From Planctomycetota bacterium (lineage in GTDB: Bacteria > Planctomycetota > Phycisphaerae > Phycisphaerales > UBA1924): a stretch of 64,000 bases of DNA. This document shows, piece by piece, positions 1-8,657 of the stretch; the stretch's first letter is position 1, and every line of letters starts with the position of its first letter. The position numbers and the translations under genes were made by a program. The notes beneath the pieces are model-generated. The model searched no databases and was not told where the DNA came from. It worked only from the letters and a program-made list of their open reading frames with translations. The DNA is taken from positions 124,001 to 188,000 of the forward strand of contig JANRJM010000006.1 in assembly GCA_033763975.1 (NCBI GenBank), in the 5' to 3' direction.

Positions 1-321
1 CGCGTGCGCGCCGGGCTCGTCGGGCAGGCGTGCTTCGTGAGTTCGGGGCTGGGCGACGGGCTCGTCGCCGGGCGGCTCGCGCTGTTCGACCAGCAGGTCG
101 CGGGCGCACCCTCGCCGGAAGCCCAGGAGCGCTTCCATGCGCACCGCTGGACCGGGCGCGAGCACCTGTCGGTGCTCATGTCGCGCGAGGACGCGCGCAC
201 GGTCTCGGTGACCACGGTGGAGGTCGCACCGCGAGCGGCGGCGACCCCCGGCGTGCGCCTGGCCTACCGCCCCGTCTACGCCGCCCAGCGCGACAGCGTC
301 GCCGTCGCCCCGCTGGCCTGA
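1..321 (+). CDS. NRDE/TANGO2-like protein, C-terminal part
   Basis: Only the last ~106 codons lie in the window; the reading frame is open through the left edge and stops at 321. Visible features are an FVSSGLGD segment, a run around residues 40-70 with RFHAHRW and SVLMSREDARTVS, and a short tail. From memory, this pattern (SS-L-D, then FHRHRW, then S-M-R-DARTVS) matches the C-terminus of NRDE-family proteins, relatives of animal TANGO2 and predicted Ntn-fold hydrolases. The catalytic N-terminus is outside the window, so the assignment is tentative. It is followed by a 109-nt gap before the exporter genes. Confidence 0.5.
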   Translation, partial: RVRAGLVGQACFVSSGLGDGLVAGRLALFDQQVAGAPSPEAQERFHAHRWTGREHLSVLMSREDARTVSVTTVEVAPRAAATPGVRLAYRPVYAAQRDSVAVAPLA

Positions 322-386
322 CCCCGGGCGCTCGTACGAGGCACGGGGCCCGGTGCCCCTGGCGCGAGCCCGATCGGGGTGCTTGC

Positions 387-392
387 TACGAT
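387..392 (+). promoter_or_regulatory. Candidate -10 element of the polysaccharide island
   Basis: TACGAT hexamer in the only gap upstream of the exporter permease. A GGAGGG ribosome-binding sequence at 411-416 lies between it and the ATG at 431. No clear -35 box is seen. Confidence 0.35.
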
Positions 393-430
393 CCGCCACA
401 CTCGCACCACGGAGGGCGTTTCCCCGCATC

Positions 431-1291
431 ATGCAGCACGGCGTTGTGTATTCCGCGAAGCCGACGCCCCTGCCGCGGCTCCTGAACCCGGTCGAGCCCT
501 GGCGGACGCTGTGGGTCCACCGTGACCTGCTGCGCCAGTTCGCGGTGCGGTACGTCCAGCAGCGCTACCGGGGCACGCACCTGGGCATGCTCTGGGCGAT
601 CATGCTCCCGCTGCTGATGCTGACCGTGTACGCGTTTGTCTTCAACTTCGTGCTCTCCGCCCGGTTCGGCACGGGCGGCGACGAACCCCGCTCGCACTAC
701 GTCGTCATGCTCTTCTGCGGGCTCACGGTCTACACCGTCTTTTCCGAGACCCTCGTCCGCTCGTGCTCCATCGTGCTCGAGAACCCCGCGTACGTGAAGA
801 AGGTCGTCTTCCCGGTGGAGATCCTCCCGCCCGCGCAGTTGGCGGCGTCGGCGATGGCGTCGCTCGTGGGCATCGTGCTCACCGTGATCGGCGTGTGGAT
901 GTTCGTGCGGACGCCCTCGTGGACGGTCGTGCTCTTCCCGATCGTCGTCGCGCCGCTGCTGCTGCTCACGCTCGGGATCGCGTGGTTCCTGGCGTCGCTG
1001 GGCGTGTTCGTGCGCGACGTCGCGAACATCGTCGGGCTGATCGTGGGGCAGATGCTCATCTTCCTGTCGCCGGTGTTCTTCAGCCTGTCGCAACTGCCCG
1101 AGCCCTGGCGCGGGGTGGCGTCGTGGAATCCGCTGTCGCCGATTCTGGACGGGGCGCGCAAGGTGCTGACCCGGGGGGAGATGCCCGACTGGGGCGCGCT
1201 GGGCGCGGTGGCGCTGCTGGGCCTGGTCGTGATGCAACTCGGGTACGCGTGGTTCATGAAGAGCAAGCGGGGCTTCGCCGATGTGCTCTGA
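431..1291 (+). CDS. wzm: ABC-2 type polysaccharide export permease (Wzm-like)
   Basis: A 286-aa integral membrane protein. An amphipathic N-terminus (residues 23-50, with QFAVRYVQQRYRGTHLG) precedes about six hydrophobic segments near 52-77, 90-108, 138-158, 168-190, 200-220 and 256-275. This is the usual architecture of Wzm/TagG permeases, which move lipid-linked O-antigen or other glycans across the inner membrane. The ATG at 431 is chosen over in-frame upstream codons because it begins the conserved N-terminal block and follows a GGAGGG sequence. The next gene, the matching ATPase, overlaps it by 11 nt, so the pair is translationally coupled. Confidence 0.88.
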   Translation: MQHGVVYSAKPTPLPRLLNPVEPWRTLWVHRDLLRQFAVRYVQQRYRGTHLGMLWAIMLPLLMLTVYAFVFNFVLSARFGTGGDEPRSHYVVMLFCGLTVYTVFSETLVRSCSIVLENPAYVKKVVFPVEILPPAQLAASAMASLVGIVLTVIGVWMFVRTPSWTVVLFPIVVAPLLLLTLGIAWFLASLGVFVRDVANIVGLIVGQMLIFLSPVFFSLSQLPEPWRGVASWNPLSPILDGARKVLTRGEMPDWGALGAVALLGLVVMQLGYAWFMKSKRGFADVL

Positions 1292-2618
1292 CGCCGCGCT
1301 GTGCGAGCCCGAAACGGCGCGCGTTCCCCCGGCCGGAGCGCGGGAAGTCGCGCTGGCCTGCCGCAACGTGGGGAAGGTGTACCAGATCTACGAGCGCCCT
1401 CAGGACCGGCTGAAGCAGGCGCTGCTGCGTTGGACGGGGCGCCGGTACTACCACGACTTCTGGGCGGTGCGCAACGTCTCGTTCGAGGTCGAGCGGGGCG
1501 AGTCGGTCGCGATCGTGGGTCGCAACGGCGCGGGCAAGAGCACGCTGCTGCAGATCATCGCGGGGACGATGGCGCCGACGCACGGCGAGGTCGAGGTGCG
1601 CGGGCGCGTGGCGGCGATGCTGCAGCTGGGCAGCGGGTTCAACCCGGAGTTCACGGGGCGCGAGAACGTGTACCTGAGCGGGGCGGTGCTGGGCATCTCG
1701 CGCGCCGAGATGCAGGCCCGCTTCGACGACGTGGCGGCGTTCGCGGACATCGGCGAGTTCCTCGACCAGCCGCTGAAGACCTACAGCAGCGGGATGCAGG
1801 CGCGCCTCGCGTTCGCGGTGTCGTTCAGCGTGGACCCGGACATCCTGATCGCCGACGAGGTGCTGGCGGTGGGCGACATCGGCTTCCAGCAGCGGTGCGT
1901 CGCGCGCCTGCGCCAGATGCGCGACCGCGGGCTCACGCTGCTGCTCGTCACGCACTCGCCCGACGCGGTGCGGAGCATCTGCCGGCGCGCGCTGCTGATG
2001 GACCACGGGCAGGCGGTCTTCTTCGGCGGGGCCGACGCCGCCGTCAACCAGTACCTCGCGTTTGTCCGCGAGGAGACCAACCGCGAGGCGCTCGAGGCCG
2101 ACGCGGGCGAATCGCTCCGCCCCGTCCCGTTCGCCGCGGATGTTCCCGGCAAGCTGCGCTACGGCACGGGGCAGGTGCAGTTCGAGCGGGTGCGCGTGCT
2201 CGACGCCTCGGGCGAGCCCCGGCGCGCCTTCGCGTTCGGCGACGAGATCGTCGTCGAGGCGCTCGTGCGGGCCCACGCCCCCGCGCGCCACCTCAACATG
2301 TCTTTCCTGCTGCGGGACATCACCGGAGTGGACCTCATGGGCACCACCACGTTTGACGAGCACGCGGAGCTGCCGGCGCTCGCGCCGGGCGACACGCTCA
2401 CCGTGCGGTTCCGGTTCGAGAATCGGCTGCGCGCGGGGAACTACGGCGTGTGCATGGCCGTCAACCGCGTCTCGCGGCGCGACTACGCCGACGTCGTCCT
2501 CTTCGACCAGGTCGACGGGTGCGCCGCGTTCGCGGTGATGCCCGACCCGTCGCGGCCGGTGCACTACAAGTTCCACCAGCCCGTCACCGTCGAGCACGCG
2601 CGGGAGGGCGGCGCATGA
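1281..2618 (+). CDS. wzt: ABC polysaccharide export ATPase (Wzt-like) with C-terminal glycan-binding domain
   Basis: A 445-aa ATPase. Walker A GRNGAGKST is at residues 80-88, a variant signature YSSGMQARL at 168-176, Walker B with the DE pair at 192-193, and the H-loop TH at 224-225. The SSGMQ signature is typical of the polysaccharide exporter subfamily. Residues ~290-435 form a beta-rich extension matching the Wzt C-terminal domain, which in O9a-type systems binds the capped end of the finished glycan. It overlaps the permease by 11 nt, and its stop codon overlaps the next start (ATGA), giving an operon. The extended C-terminus suggests that export requires a terminal modification, plausibly made by the adjacent methyltransferase. 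Confidence 0.88.
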   Translation: MCSDAALCEPETARVPPAGAREVALACRNVGKVYQIYERPQDRLKQALLRWTGRRYYHDFWAVRNVSFEVERGESVAIVGRNGAGKSTLLQIIAGTMAPTHGEVEVRGRVAAMLQLGSGFNPEFTGRENVYLSGAVLGISRAEMQARFDDVAAFADIGEFLDQPLKTYSSGMQARLAFAVSFSVDPDILIADEVLAVGDIGFQQRCVARLRQMRDRGLTLLLVTHSPDAVRSICRRALLMDHGQAVFFGGADAAVNQYLAFVREETNREALEADAGESLRPVPFAADVPGKLRYGTGQVQFERVRVLDASGEPRRAFAFGDEIVVEALVRAHAPARHLNMSFLLRDITGVDLMGTTTFDEHAELPALAPGDTLTVRFRFENRLRAGNYGVCMAVNRVSRRDYADVVLFDQVDGCAAFAVMPDPSRPVHYKFHQPVTVEHAREGGA

Positions 2619-3928
2619 GCGAGTCCGCGTCGCACACCCCCACACACGCCCCCGCCGGCGAGATCGCCCCCAACTACGCCTACTGGCGCGAGCACGGCGC
2701 CTCGTGGGAGGGCGAGTACCGCGCCCGCAAGACCTCGCAGGTGCTGTACCACATCCAGGAGATGATGCTCGCCTCGTACATGCTCCGCACCGCCGAGCGC
2801 AACGCGGGCGCGCTCCGCGTGCTCGAGTTCGGCTGCGGGCCGGGGCGACACCTCCGCAACCTCCGCGCGCTGCCCGGCGTCGAGCCCCACGGCTACGACC
2901 AGTCCGAGAGCATGACCCGCGGCGCGCTCGCCTGGTGCACGCCCGACTGGCTGGAGGCGCACGTCCGCGTGGGCGATCCCACCGGACGCCTGCCCTACGA
3001 CGACGACTCGTTCGACGTCGTCTACAGCACCGAGGTGCTCGTGCACGTCCGCCCGGATGACCTCGCGGGGATCCTGCGCGAACTGCTCCGCGTCGCGCGC
3101 CACCAGGTGCTGCACCTGGAGCCCACGCCGGGGATCGTCGTCGGCTCCGACATCCACGACGGCTGCTGGAACCACGACCTCGTGCGCGCGTACCGCGCGC
3201 TCGGGCACGAGTGCGAGGTGCTGCCCCGCGGGTACGAGGTGCACACGCCCTTCCGCGTGATGCTCGGCGGGGCCGCGCCCTACACCTGGCCCCGAGAGAT
3301 CCTCGACATGTGCCTGCGCATGGAGCGCGACATGAACGCCGGGCTGCGCGCCGCGGCCCAGCAGGCGACGGAAGCCGCCGTGGCGGGCGAGGCGCGGGTG
3401 CGCGACGTCGAACAGCGCCTGGGCGCCGCCGCGGACGAAGCCCGGGCGCGCGCGGGGATTCTGTCGGGCGAGCTCGAGGCCGCCCGCAACGCCCTCGCCG
3501 CCGAGAGCGCCGCGCGCGCGCAGGCCGCGGGCGACCTGGCCCGGGCGCTCGAGAAGAGCCTGGCGCTCGAACTGCTGCTCGACGAGCGGCAGACGCTGCT
3601 CGACAACGAACGGGCGGCGTTGGCGGAGGCGCGGGCGTCGCTCGACGAGGTCCGCGCCGCGCACGCCGCCGCGCTCGCCGCCGCCGAACGCCTCGACGCC
3701 GAGCGGCTGGCGGCGATCGACGGCCTGTCGCGTGCGCGAGAGCAGGCGGCCCGGGACGCGGGCCTCCACGCTACCATCGTCGCGTCGCTCCGCCACGACC
3801 TGCGCTCGGCGGGCGAGCGACTCGCGGCGTTGCGCGACGAACGCGCCAAGGCCGCGGACGCGACCAGAGCGCTGCACATGATCGTCAGCACAGCCACGGC
3901 GCGTCTGCGCCGCAGCGTCGAGGGATGA
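2615..3928 (+). CDS. SAM-dependent methyltransferase with long C-terminal coiled coil
   Basis: A 437-aa protein. Residues ~60-180 are a class I methyltransferase core, with motif I VLEFGCGPG at 69-77 and an acidic SFDVVYSTEVLVH block near 132-144. From ~232 to 430 the sequence is a nearly uninterrupted Ala/Glu/Arg/Leu-rich heptad region with no proline, a long coiled coil. The ATG at 2615 overlaps the stop of the ATPase gene. A methyltransferase joined to a coiled coil beside an exporter with a Wzt C-terminal domain recalls WbdD, where methylation ends O-antigen growth and the coiled coil measures chain length. No kinase domain is seen here. The terminator/ruler role is inference. Confidence 0.75.
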   Translation: MSESASHTPTHAPAGEIAPNYAYWREHGASWEGEYRARKTSQVLYHIQEMMLASYMLRTAERNAGALRVLEFGCGPGRHLRNLRALPGVEPHGYDQSESMTRGALAWCTPDWLEAHVRVGDPTGRLPYDDDSFDVVYSTEVLVHVRPDDLAGILRELLRVARHQVLHLEPTPGIVVGSDIHDGCWNHDLVRAYRALGHECEVLPRGYEVHTPFRVMLGGAAPYTWPREILDMCLRMERDMNAGLRAAAQQATEAAVAGEARVRDVEQRLGAAADEARARAGILSGELEAARNALAAESAARAQAAGDLARALEKSLALELLLDERQTLLDNERAALAEARASLDEVRAAHAAALAAAERLDAERLAAIDGLSRAREQAARDAGLHATIVASLRHDLRSAGERLAALRDERAKAADATRALHMIVSTATARLRRSVEG

Positions 3929-3967
3929 GCGTCGCCCGGTTGAGGGCGCGCGGCAAGGAGGGGTAGC

Positions 3968-6226
3968 GTGGGCACGAGCAACTGGCAGCAGATCCCCTTC
4001 TGCATCGAGGCGCTCATGAAGATGGCGCCCGAGCGCGTGCTCGATGTCGGCGTGGGCTTCGGGCGCTGGGGCATCATCACGCGCGAGTTCTGCGACGTCT
4101 GGTACTCGCGCATCTTCAAGGAAGACTGGAAGATCCACATCGAGGGGATCGAGGCCTTCCCCAAGTCGCTCAGCGCCTACCACCGCGAGTTCTACAACGT
4201 CATCCACACGGGCGACGCCGCCAAAGTCATCCCCACGCTCGCCGGGCCCTGGAGCGTCGTGATCTTCGGCGATGTGCTCGAGCACTTCGACAAGCCGACG
4301 GCCAACCGCCTGCTCGAGCACTGCCTCGCGCACAGCGAGTACGTGCTCGTGAACATACCCCTGGGCGAGGAGCACGAGCAGGGCGCCGCCTACGGCAACG
4401 AGTACGAGCGCCACCTGTCGTCGTGGGACATCCCCGATTTCGCCGGGCCCACGCTCGTGCGCCACGTCGAACTGCGCGACTACATCGGGCGCCCGTACGG
4501 CAGCTTCATCCTCTCGCGCGCCGACCCTAAGAACCTCCGCGCGGGGCTCTTCGCCCCCGTCAGCATCTACAACGACGACGAAGGCCTCGGCGCCGAACGC
4601 GACGAGCTCGAGCGGCTGCTCGACCGCGCGGGCGACCAGGCGTTTGAACTCTCGTTCATCAAGAACACCCGCCTCTACAAGGCCGGAACCCGGCTGCGGC
4701 GTTCCCCAGTCGGGCGCGTGCTCGCCAGGTCGTCGGAACGCACAGTGACGATCCGCGCCACGGGCACTCGCAACGCATCGTCGGGCGGGAGCGAGGTGTG
4801 GATTCTGCACGCCTCGGGCGCCGAGGGCGAGCGCAGCGTGCCGTGGGACTACGTCACGCGCGACCACGCCTGGTCGCTCCGCGACGACCCCGCGCGCCCG
4901 CACGGGAAGCACCTCGTGACGCAGGGCCCCGGCGAGGCGTTCATCAAGCTCGGCGACGATCCCGAGCTGCGCCTGCTCCGCCACCCCTGGAGCGGGAACG
5001 TCGAGATCGAGTTCCGCGGGCGGCGCGAGACGATCGACCTGTATCACCCCGTGGGCGATGTCATCCGCGTCTTCCCGGCGCGCACGCCGATGGCCCCCGC
5101 GCTCGACACGCCCCTGCCGGCCCCCACGCCGCGGCCTGCCGCCAGCACGGCGCACGCCAACGGGCACGCGCCGGCGGCTCCCGCGCCGTCGCCCGCGCGC
5201 GCGTTCTCCGACGTCGAGCGCGCGTTCATCGAGCGCGTCCGCGCCGCCTCGCCCGCGGCGATCGCCGTCACCTGCCCGCGCTACATGGGTGTCACGAGTT
5301 CCACCGTGAACCTCTTCGAGCACACCTACCTCGTGCCGGGCTCACGCGCCGACGACCCCGAAGCGCTCACCGAAGACGACCTGCGCCATCACGCGCGGGT
5401 GATCGTCGAGACGCGTGCGCCGCGCGTCGTGATCAGCGGCGGGGACCACCGCCAGCACCGCCTGATGCAGCTCGTACGCGAGGCCGCCCCGCGCGTGCGC
5501 TGCGATCTCTTCTTCCACGGCTCGTACCCGCAGTTCTCCGAAGACTACGTGTGGCAGATCTTCAAGATGTGGGTCGAGTCGGCGCGCCGCGGCGACGTCT
5601 ACTCCATCGCGAGCGACAAGTTCGGGTACGACCGCTTCGTGCGCTCCCTGGGCCTGCGGGGGCACGTGCTCCTCAACCGCATCGAGGGCCCCTTGCTGGA
5701 TGATCCGAACCTGCCCGATTCACCCCGGCACGTCGGGCTCTGGCTCAGCGGCACGACGTACCGCAAGCTCCCCCACGCGATGCTCGCGGCGCTCAAGATG
5801 ATGCCCGACACGCTCCTGCACGGCGCCGGGCTCGACGCCCGCTCGCGCGAGGTCATCGAGTTCCTCGACATCCCCACCGCGTTCGCGCAGGAGCGCCACC
5901 TGCCGCACGAGGAACTCTTCACGGCCATGCGGCGCACGCACCTCACGATGTACGTCACGTTCATCGAGTGCTGCCCGATGCTCCCGCTCGAGAGCCTGCA
6001 CCAGGGCGTGCCGGCCCTGACCGGGCCCAACAGCCACCTCTTCGACGACAACCCGTTCCTGTTCGAGCGCCTCGTCGTGCCCTTCCCCGACCGGGCCGAG
6101 GTGATCGCCGACTACGCCGAACGCGCGATCCGCGAACGCCGCGAGATCATCGCCGAGTATCAGCGGTACTGGCCGACGTACGACGCGCGGGCGAAGAACT
6201 CGGTCCGCGAGTTCCTGAACGGCTAA
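3968..6226 (+). CDS. Methyltransferase-glycosyltransferase fusion
   Basis: A 752-aa multidomain protein starting at GTG 3968, with AAGGAGG at 3955-3961 placed 6 nt upstream. Residues ~20-175 are a class I methyltransferase (VLDVGVGFGRWG at 24-35, FGDVLEHFDKP near 100-110, LVNIPLGEEHEQG near 127-139). Residues ~265-355 look like a small beta domain of unknown role. An Ala/Pro-rich linker follows (~368-410). Residues ~415-752 resemble a GT-B-like glycosyltransferase half, with HLTMYVTFIECCPMLPLESL near its end. It lies 39 nt after the coiled-coil methyltransferase and probably belongs to the same operon. The acceptor cannot be told from sequence, and the glycosyltransferase call rests on fold-like pattern only. 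Confidence 0.65.
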   Translation: MGTSNWQQIPFCIEALMKMAPERVLDVGVGFGRWGIITREFCDVWYSRIFKEDWKIHIEGIEAFPKSLSAYHREFYNVIHTGDAAKVIPTLAGPWSVVIFGDVLEHFDKPTANRLLEHCLAHSEYVLVNIPLGEEHEQGAAYGNEYERHLSSWDIPDFAGPTLVRHVELRDYIGRPYGSFILSRADPKNLRAGLFAPVSIYNDDEGLGAERDELERLLDRAGDQAFELSFIKNTRLYKAGTRLRRSPVGRVLARSSERTVTIRATGTRNASSGGSEVWILHASGAEGERSVPWDYVTRDHAWSLRDDPARPHGKHLVTQGPGEAFIKLGDDPELRLLRHPWSGNVEIEFRGRRETIDLYHPVGDVIRVFPARTPMAPALDTPLPAPTPRPAASTAHANGHAPAAPAPSPARAFSDVERAFIERVRAASPAAIAVTCPRYMGVTSSTVNLFEHTYLVPGSRADDPEALTEDDLRHHARVIVETRAPRVVISGGDHRQHRLMQLVREAAPRVRCDLFFHGSYPQFSEDYVWQIFKMWVESARRGDVYSIASDKFGYDRFVRSLGLRGHVLLNRIEGPLLDDPNLPDSPRHVGLWLSGTTYRKLPHAMLAALKMMPDTLLHGAGLDARSREVIEFLDIPTAFAQERHLPHEELFTAMRRTHLTMYVTFIECCPMLPLESLHQGVPALTGPNSHLFDDNPFLFERLVVPFPDRAEVIADYAERAIRERREIIAEYQRYWPTYDARAKNSVREFLNG

Positions 6227-6236
6227 GCCCCTCGCC

Positions 6237-8552
6237 TCACCCGCGTCTGAACAGCTTTTCGACGCCCATCGCCGCGTCTTTCGCGAGGCGTTTGACGCCG
6301 AGGGCGCCGATGGTGTCGTTCACCTTGTCGGCGAGGCGGTAGCGGAGGTTCTCGGCGAGTCGCTTCTTGACCTCGATCTCGACGTGGTCGTGCGGGGGCG
6401 CGCTCATCGGCGCCGGGCCGCCCTGCTCGAGCGCGGCGAGCCGGGCGCGGAGCGATTCGACCTCGGCCGCGAGGGCGTGGGCGCGTTCCTTTTCCTGGTA
6501 CGTCTCGGCGAGCTGCATGCGGAGGGTGACGTCGGGGCGCGCCATGAGCCCGGGGTGCTTGGCGATGATGTACGCCTTGAGGGCGTGCCAGCGGTGCAGG
6601 GCCTCGCTGCGGATGAGCGAGCCGGGGCGGAGGCGGTAGTAGAGCAGGAACTCGGGGATGGCCACGCCCCGGTAGCCGCGGGTGGCGAGCGTGCACCAGA
6701 GGTCCCAGTCTTCGAAGCTCGTGAGCCATTCGTCGTACCCGCCGACGCCGAGCACGACCTCGCGCGACAGAATGCTCGCGGCCCCGGGCCCGCCGATGTT
6801 GTGGTACGCGAGCAGGTTGCGGTCGATCGCGAGCGGGACGTACCCGCTCACCGCCTCGCCGGGCGTCTCGTAGAAACTCTCGAACATGCAACTGGCGCAC
6901 GCGAGCGAGCTGTCGCGGCGCACGGCCCGGTACAGCAGTTCGACGAACCGCGGGTGCGCGACGTCGTCGCCGTCGATCGGCACGACCCAGGGCGTGCGCG
7001 CGTGGCGGAAGCCGTGGTTGCGGGCCGAGCCCAGGCCGCCGTTCTTCTTGTGCAGCACGGTGTAGCCGGCGCGAGAGAGATCGTCGAGCAGGGCGAGCGA
7101 GTCGGGCTCGGTGGAGCCGTCGTTGATGATGAGCAGGTCGAAGTCGGCGTGCGTCTGGCGCTTCAGCGAGTCGAGCGTGTCGGGCAGGAACCTGCCGACG
7201 TTGTAGAACGGGATGATGACGGTGATGTCGGGCGTGCGGACGCCGCCGGCACGGCCCGCGGCCCGGGGTTCGGCCCCTTCGGGCCCGGTTTCTTGAGGCC
7301 CGGTTTCTTGAGGCCGGGCGGCACGGGCGTCCCGCCTGTGCGCCTCGACGATCGCTTCCAGCCCCTGCGCGATCGCACCCGCGTCGCTCAACTCGCGCGC
7401 CCGCACCGACGCCGCGGCCCCGAGGCGCGCCCGCAACCCCTCATCTCCCAGCGCCCGCGCCAACACGTCCGCGAGTGCGCCCGGGTCGTCGGCGCGGCAC
7501 ACCAGCCCGCTCACCTCGTGCTGCACGAGTTCCGGCAGGCTCCCGCCGTCGCCCGCGACCACGCACGCCCCCAGCGCCATCGCCTCGATGCACGCGTACG
7601 AGTACGAATCCCACAGCGACGGGCACGCCACCACCGCCGCCCCGCGGATGGCGCGGCGGAGGTCTTCTCGCGCCACCGGCCCCTCGTACCGCAGGTGCTC
7701 GCGGTGCGCTTCGGGCGTGCGCCGGTCCATGTGCTCGCGCATCGAGCGGCCGAACGGCCCGGTCGTCGTGTCGCCACCGATGAACCGCACGCGCAGGCGG
7801 TGCCCGCGGTCGAGCAGCATCGACGCCGCCTCCGCCAGCACGTGCGCACCCTTGCACAACTGCGTCCGCCCGACGAACACGATCTCCGGCACGTCCGTCC
7901 GCGCCGGCTCGGGCACGTCGCGCGTCCACGCCGAGAGATCCAGCGGCAGGCGCAGCAGGCGGAACGGCGGCACGCCCGCGCGGGGCGAGGCCTGCGCCAC
8001 GTCCCGGCGCATCCGCTCGAGCATCGCCGCGCTCGCGCCCAGCACCACGTCCGCCTCGCCCGCCGACCACCGCTCCAGATGGTCCAGGTGCGCGATCTCC
8101 ACGTCCATCGTCGGCGTGCGGTCCACCTCGCGGCAGAGGTACAGCGGGGTGTGCAGGCGCACGCCCAGCACCGCGGACGCAAAGTCGCCCAGCGTGCGCT
8201 TCGCGCGGCACGACCAGTACCCCTGCCCCTGGTACTCCGGGAACTCGATGTAGTCGAACGGCGTCGCCTCGTGCAGCGGGCGGAGCGCGTCGAGGATCGC
8301 CATGCTCATCCGCGACGCGAACGAGTAGTGCGCACCCGGCAACGCCGCCCGACCGGCGTTCACGTCAAAGGCGTGAAACCGCGCGCCCGGCGCCGCCGCG
8401 GCGCCGCGTTCGGGCAGCCCCTCGAACGCCTGCGTGAGGACGTGCACCTCGTGCCCGCGGGCGAGGAGCGCCCGGGCCATCTCGAGGATGTACGTCGCCA
8501 GGCCGCCCCCGACGAACGGGGCGACCTCGCTGGAAACGAGGCAGATCCGCAT
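6237..8552 (-). CDS. Two-domain glycosyltransferase (GT4-like + GT2-like)
   Basis: A 771-aa protein. Residues 1-410 are a GT4-type GT-B enzyme, with the N-terminal MRICLVSSEVAPF strand, a glycine loop GGGLATY at 15-21, and an EAMALGACVVAGDGGSLPE nucleotide-sugar block near 330. A linker near 412-440 carries a repeated ETGP motif. Residues ~443-690 are a GT2 (GT-A) domain, beginning VIIPFYNVGRFLPDTL, with LIINDGST and a metal-binding DGDD near 526. The last ~80 residues are helical and charged. GGAGGG precedes the ATG. It is convergent with the methyltransferase-glycosyltransferase gene, 10 bp apart. It would add two kinds of sugar linkage to the surface glycan; the donor sugars are unknown. 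Confidence 0.85.
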   Translation of the reverse strand: MRICLVSSEVAPFVGGGLATYILEMARALLARGHEVHVLTQAFEGLPERGAAAAPGARFHAFDVNAGRAALPGAHYSFASRMSMAILDALRPLHEATPFDYIEFPEYQGQGYWSCRAKRTLGDFASAVLGVRLHTPLYLCREVDRTPTMDVEIAHLDHLERWSAGEADVVLGASAAMLERMRRDVAQASPRAGVPPFRLLRLPLDLSAWTRDVPEPARTDVPEIVFVGRTQLCKGAHVLAEAASMLLDRGHRLRVRFIGGDTTTGPFGRSMREHMDRRTPEAHREHLRYEGPVAREDLRRAIRGAAVVACPSLWDSYSYACIEAMALGACVVAGDGGSLPELVQHEVSGLVCRADDPGALADVLARALGDEGLRARLGAAASVRARELSDAGAIAQGLEAIVEAHRRDARAARPQETGPQETGPEGAEPRAAGRAGGVRTPDITVIIPFYNVGRFLPDTLDSLKRQTHADFDLLIINDGSTEPDSLALLDDLSRAGYTVLHKKNGGLGSARNHGFRHARTPWVVPIDGDDVAHPRFVELLYRAVRRDSSLACASCMFESFYETPGEAVSGYVPLAIDRNLLAYHNIGGPGAASILSREVVLGVGGYDEWLTSFEDWDLWCTLATRGYRGVAIPEFLLYYRLRPGSLIRSEALHRWHALKAYIIAKHPGLMARPDVTLRMQLAETYQEKERAHALAAEVESLRARLAALEQGGPAPMSAPPHDHVEIEVKKRLAENLRYRLADKVNDTIGALGVKRLAKDAAMGVEKLFRRG

Positions 8553-8657
8553 GATCCCTCCGCGGACGGTGGGGTGCGGCGTCCGCCCCTCGCGTCGCGG
8601 TCGATCGTAGGCGACGGGCTCCGCGACCCGTCCTTGGACGCTGCGTCCGGACGGGGC

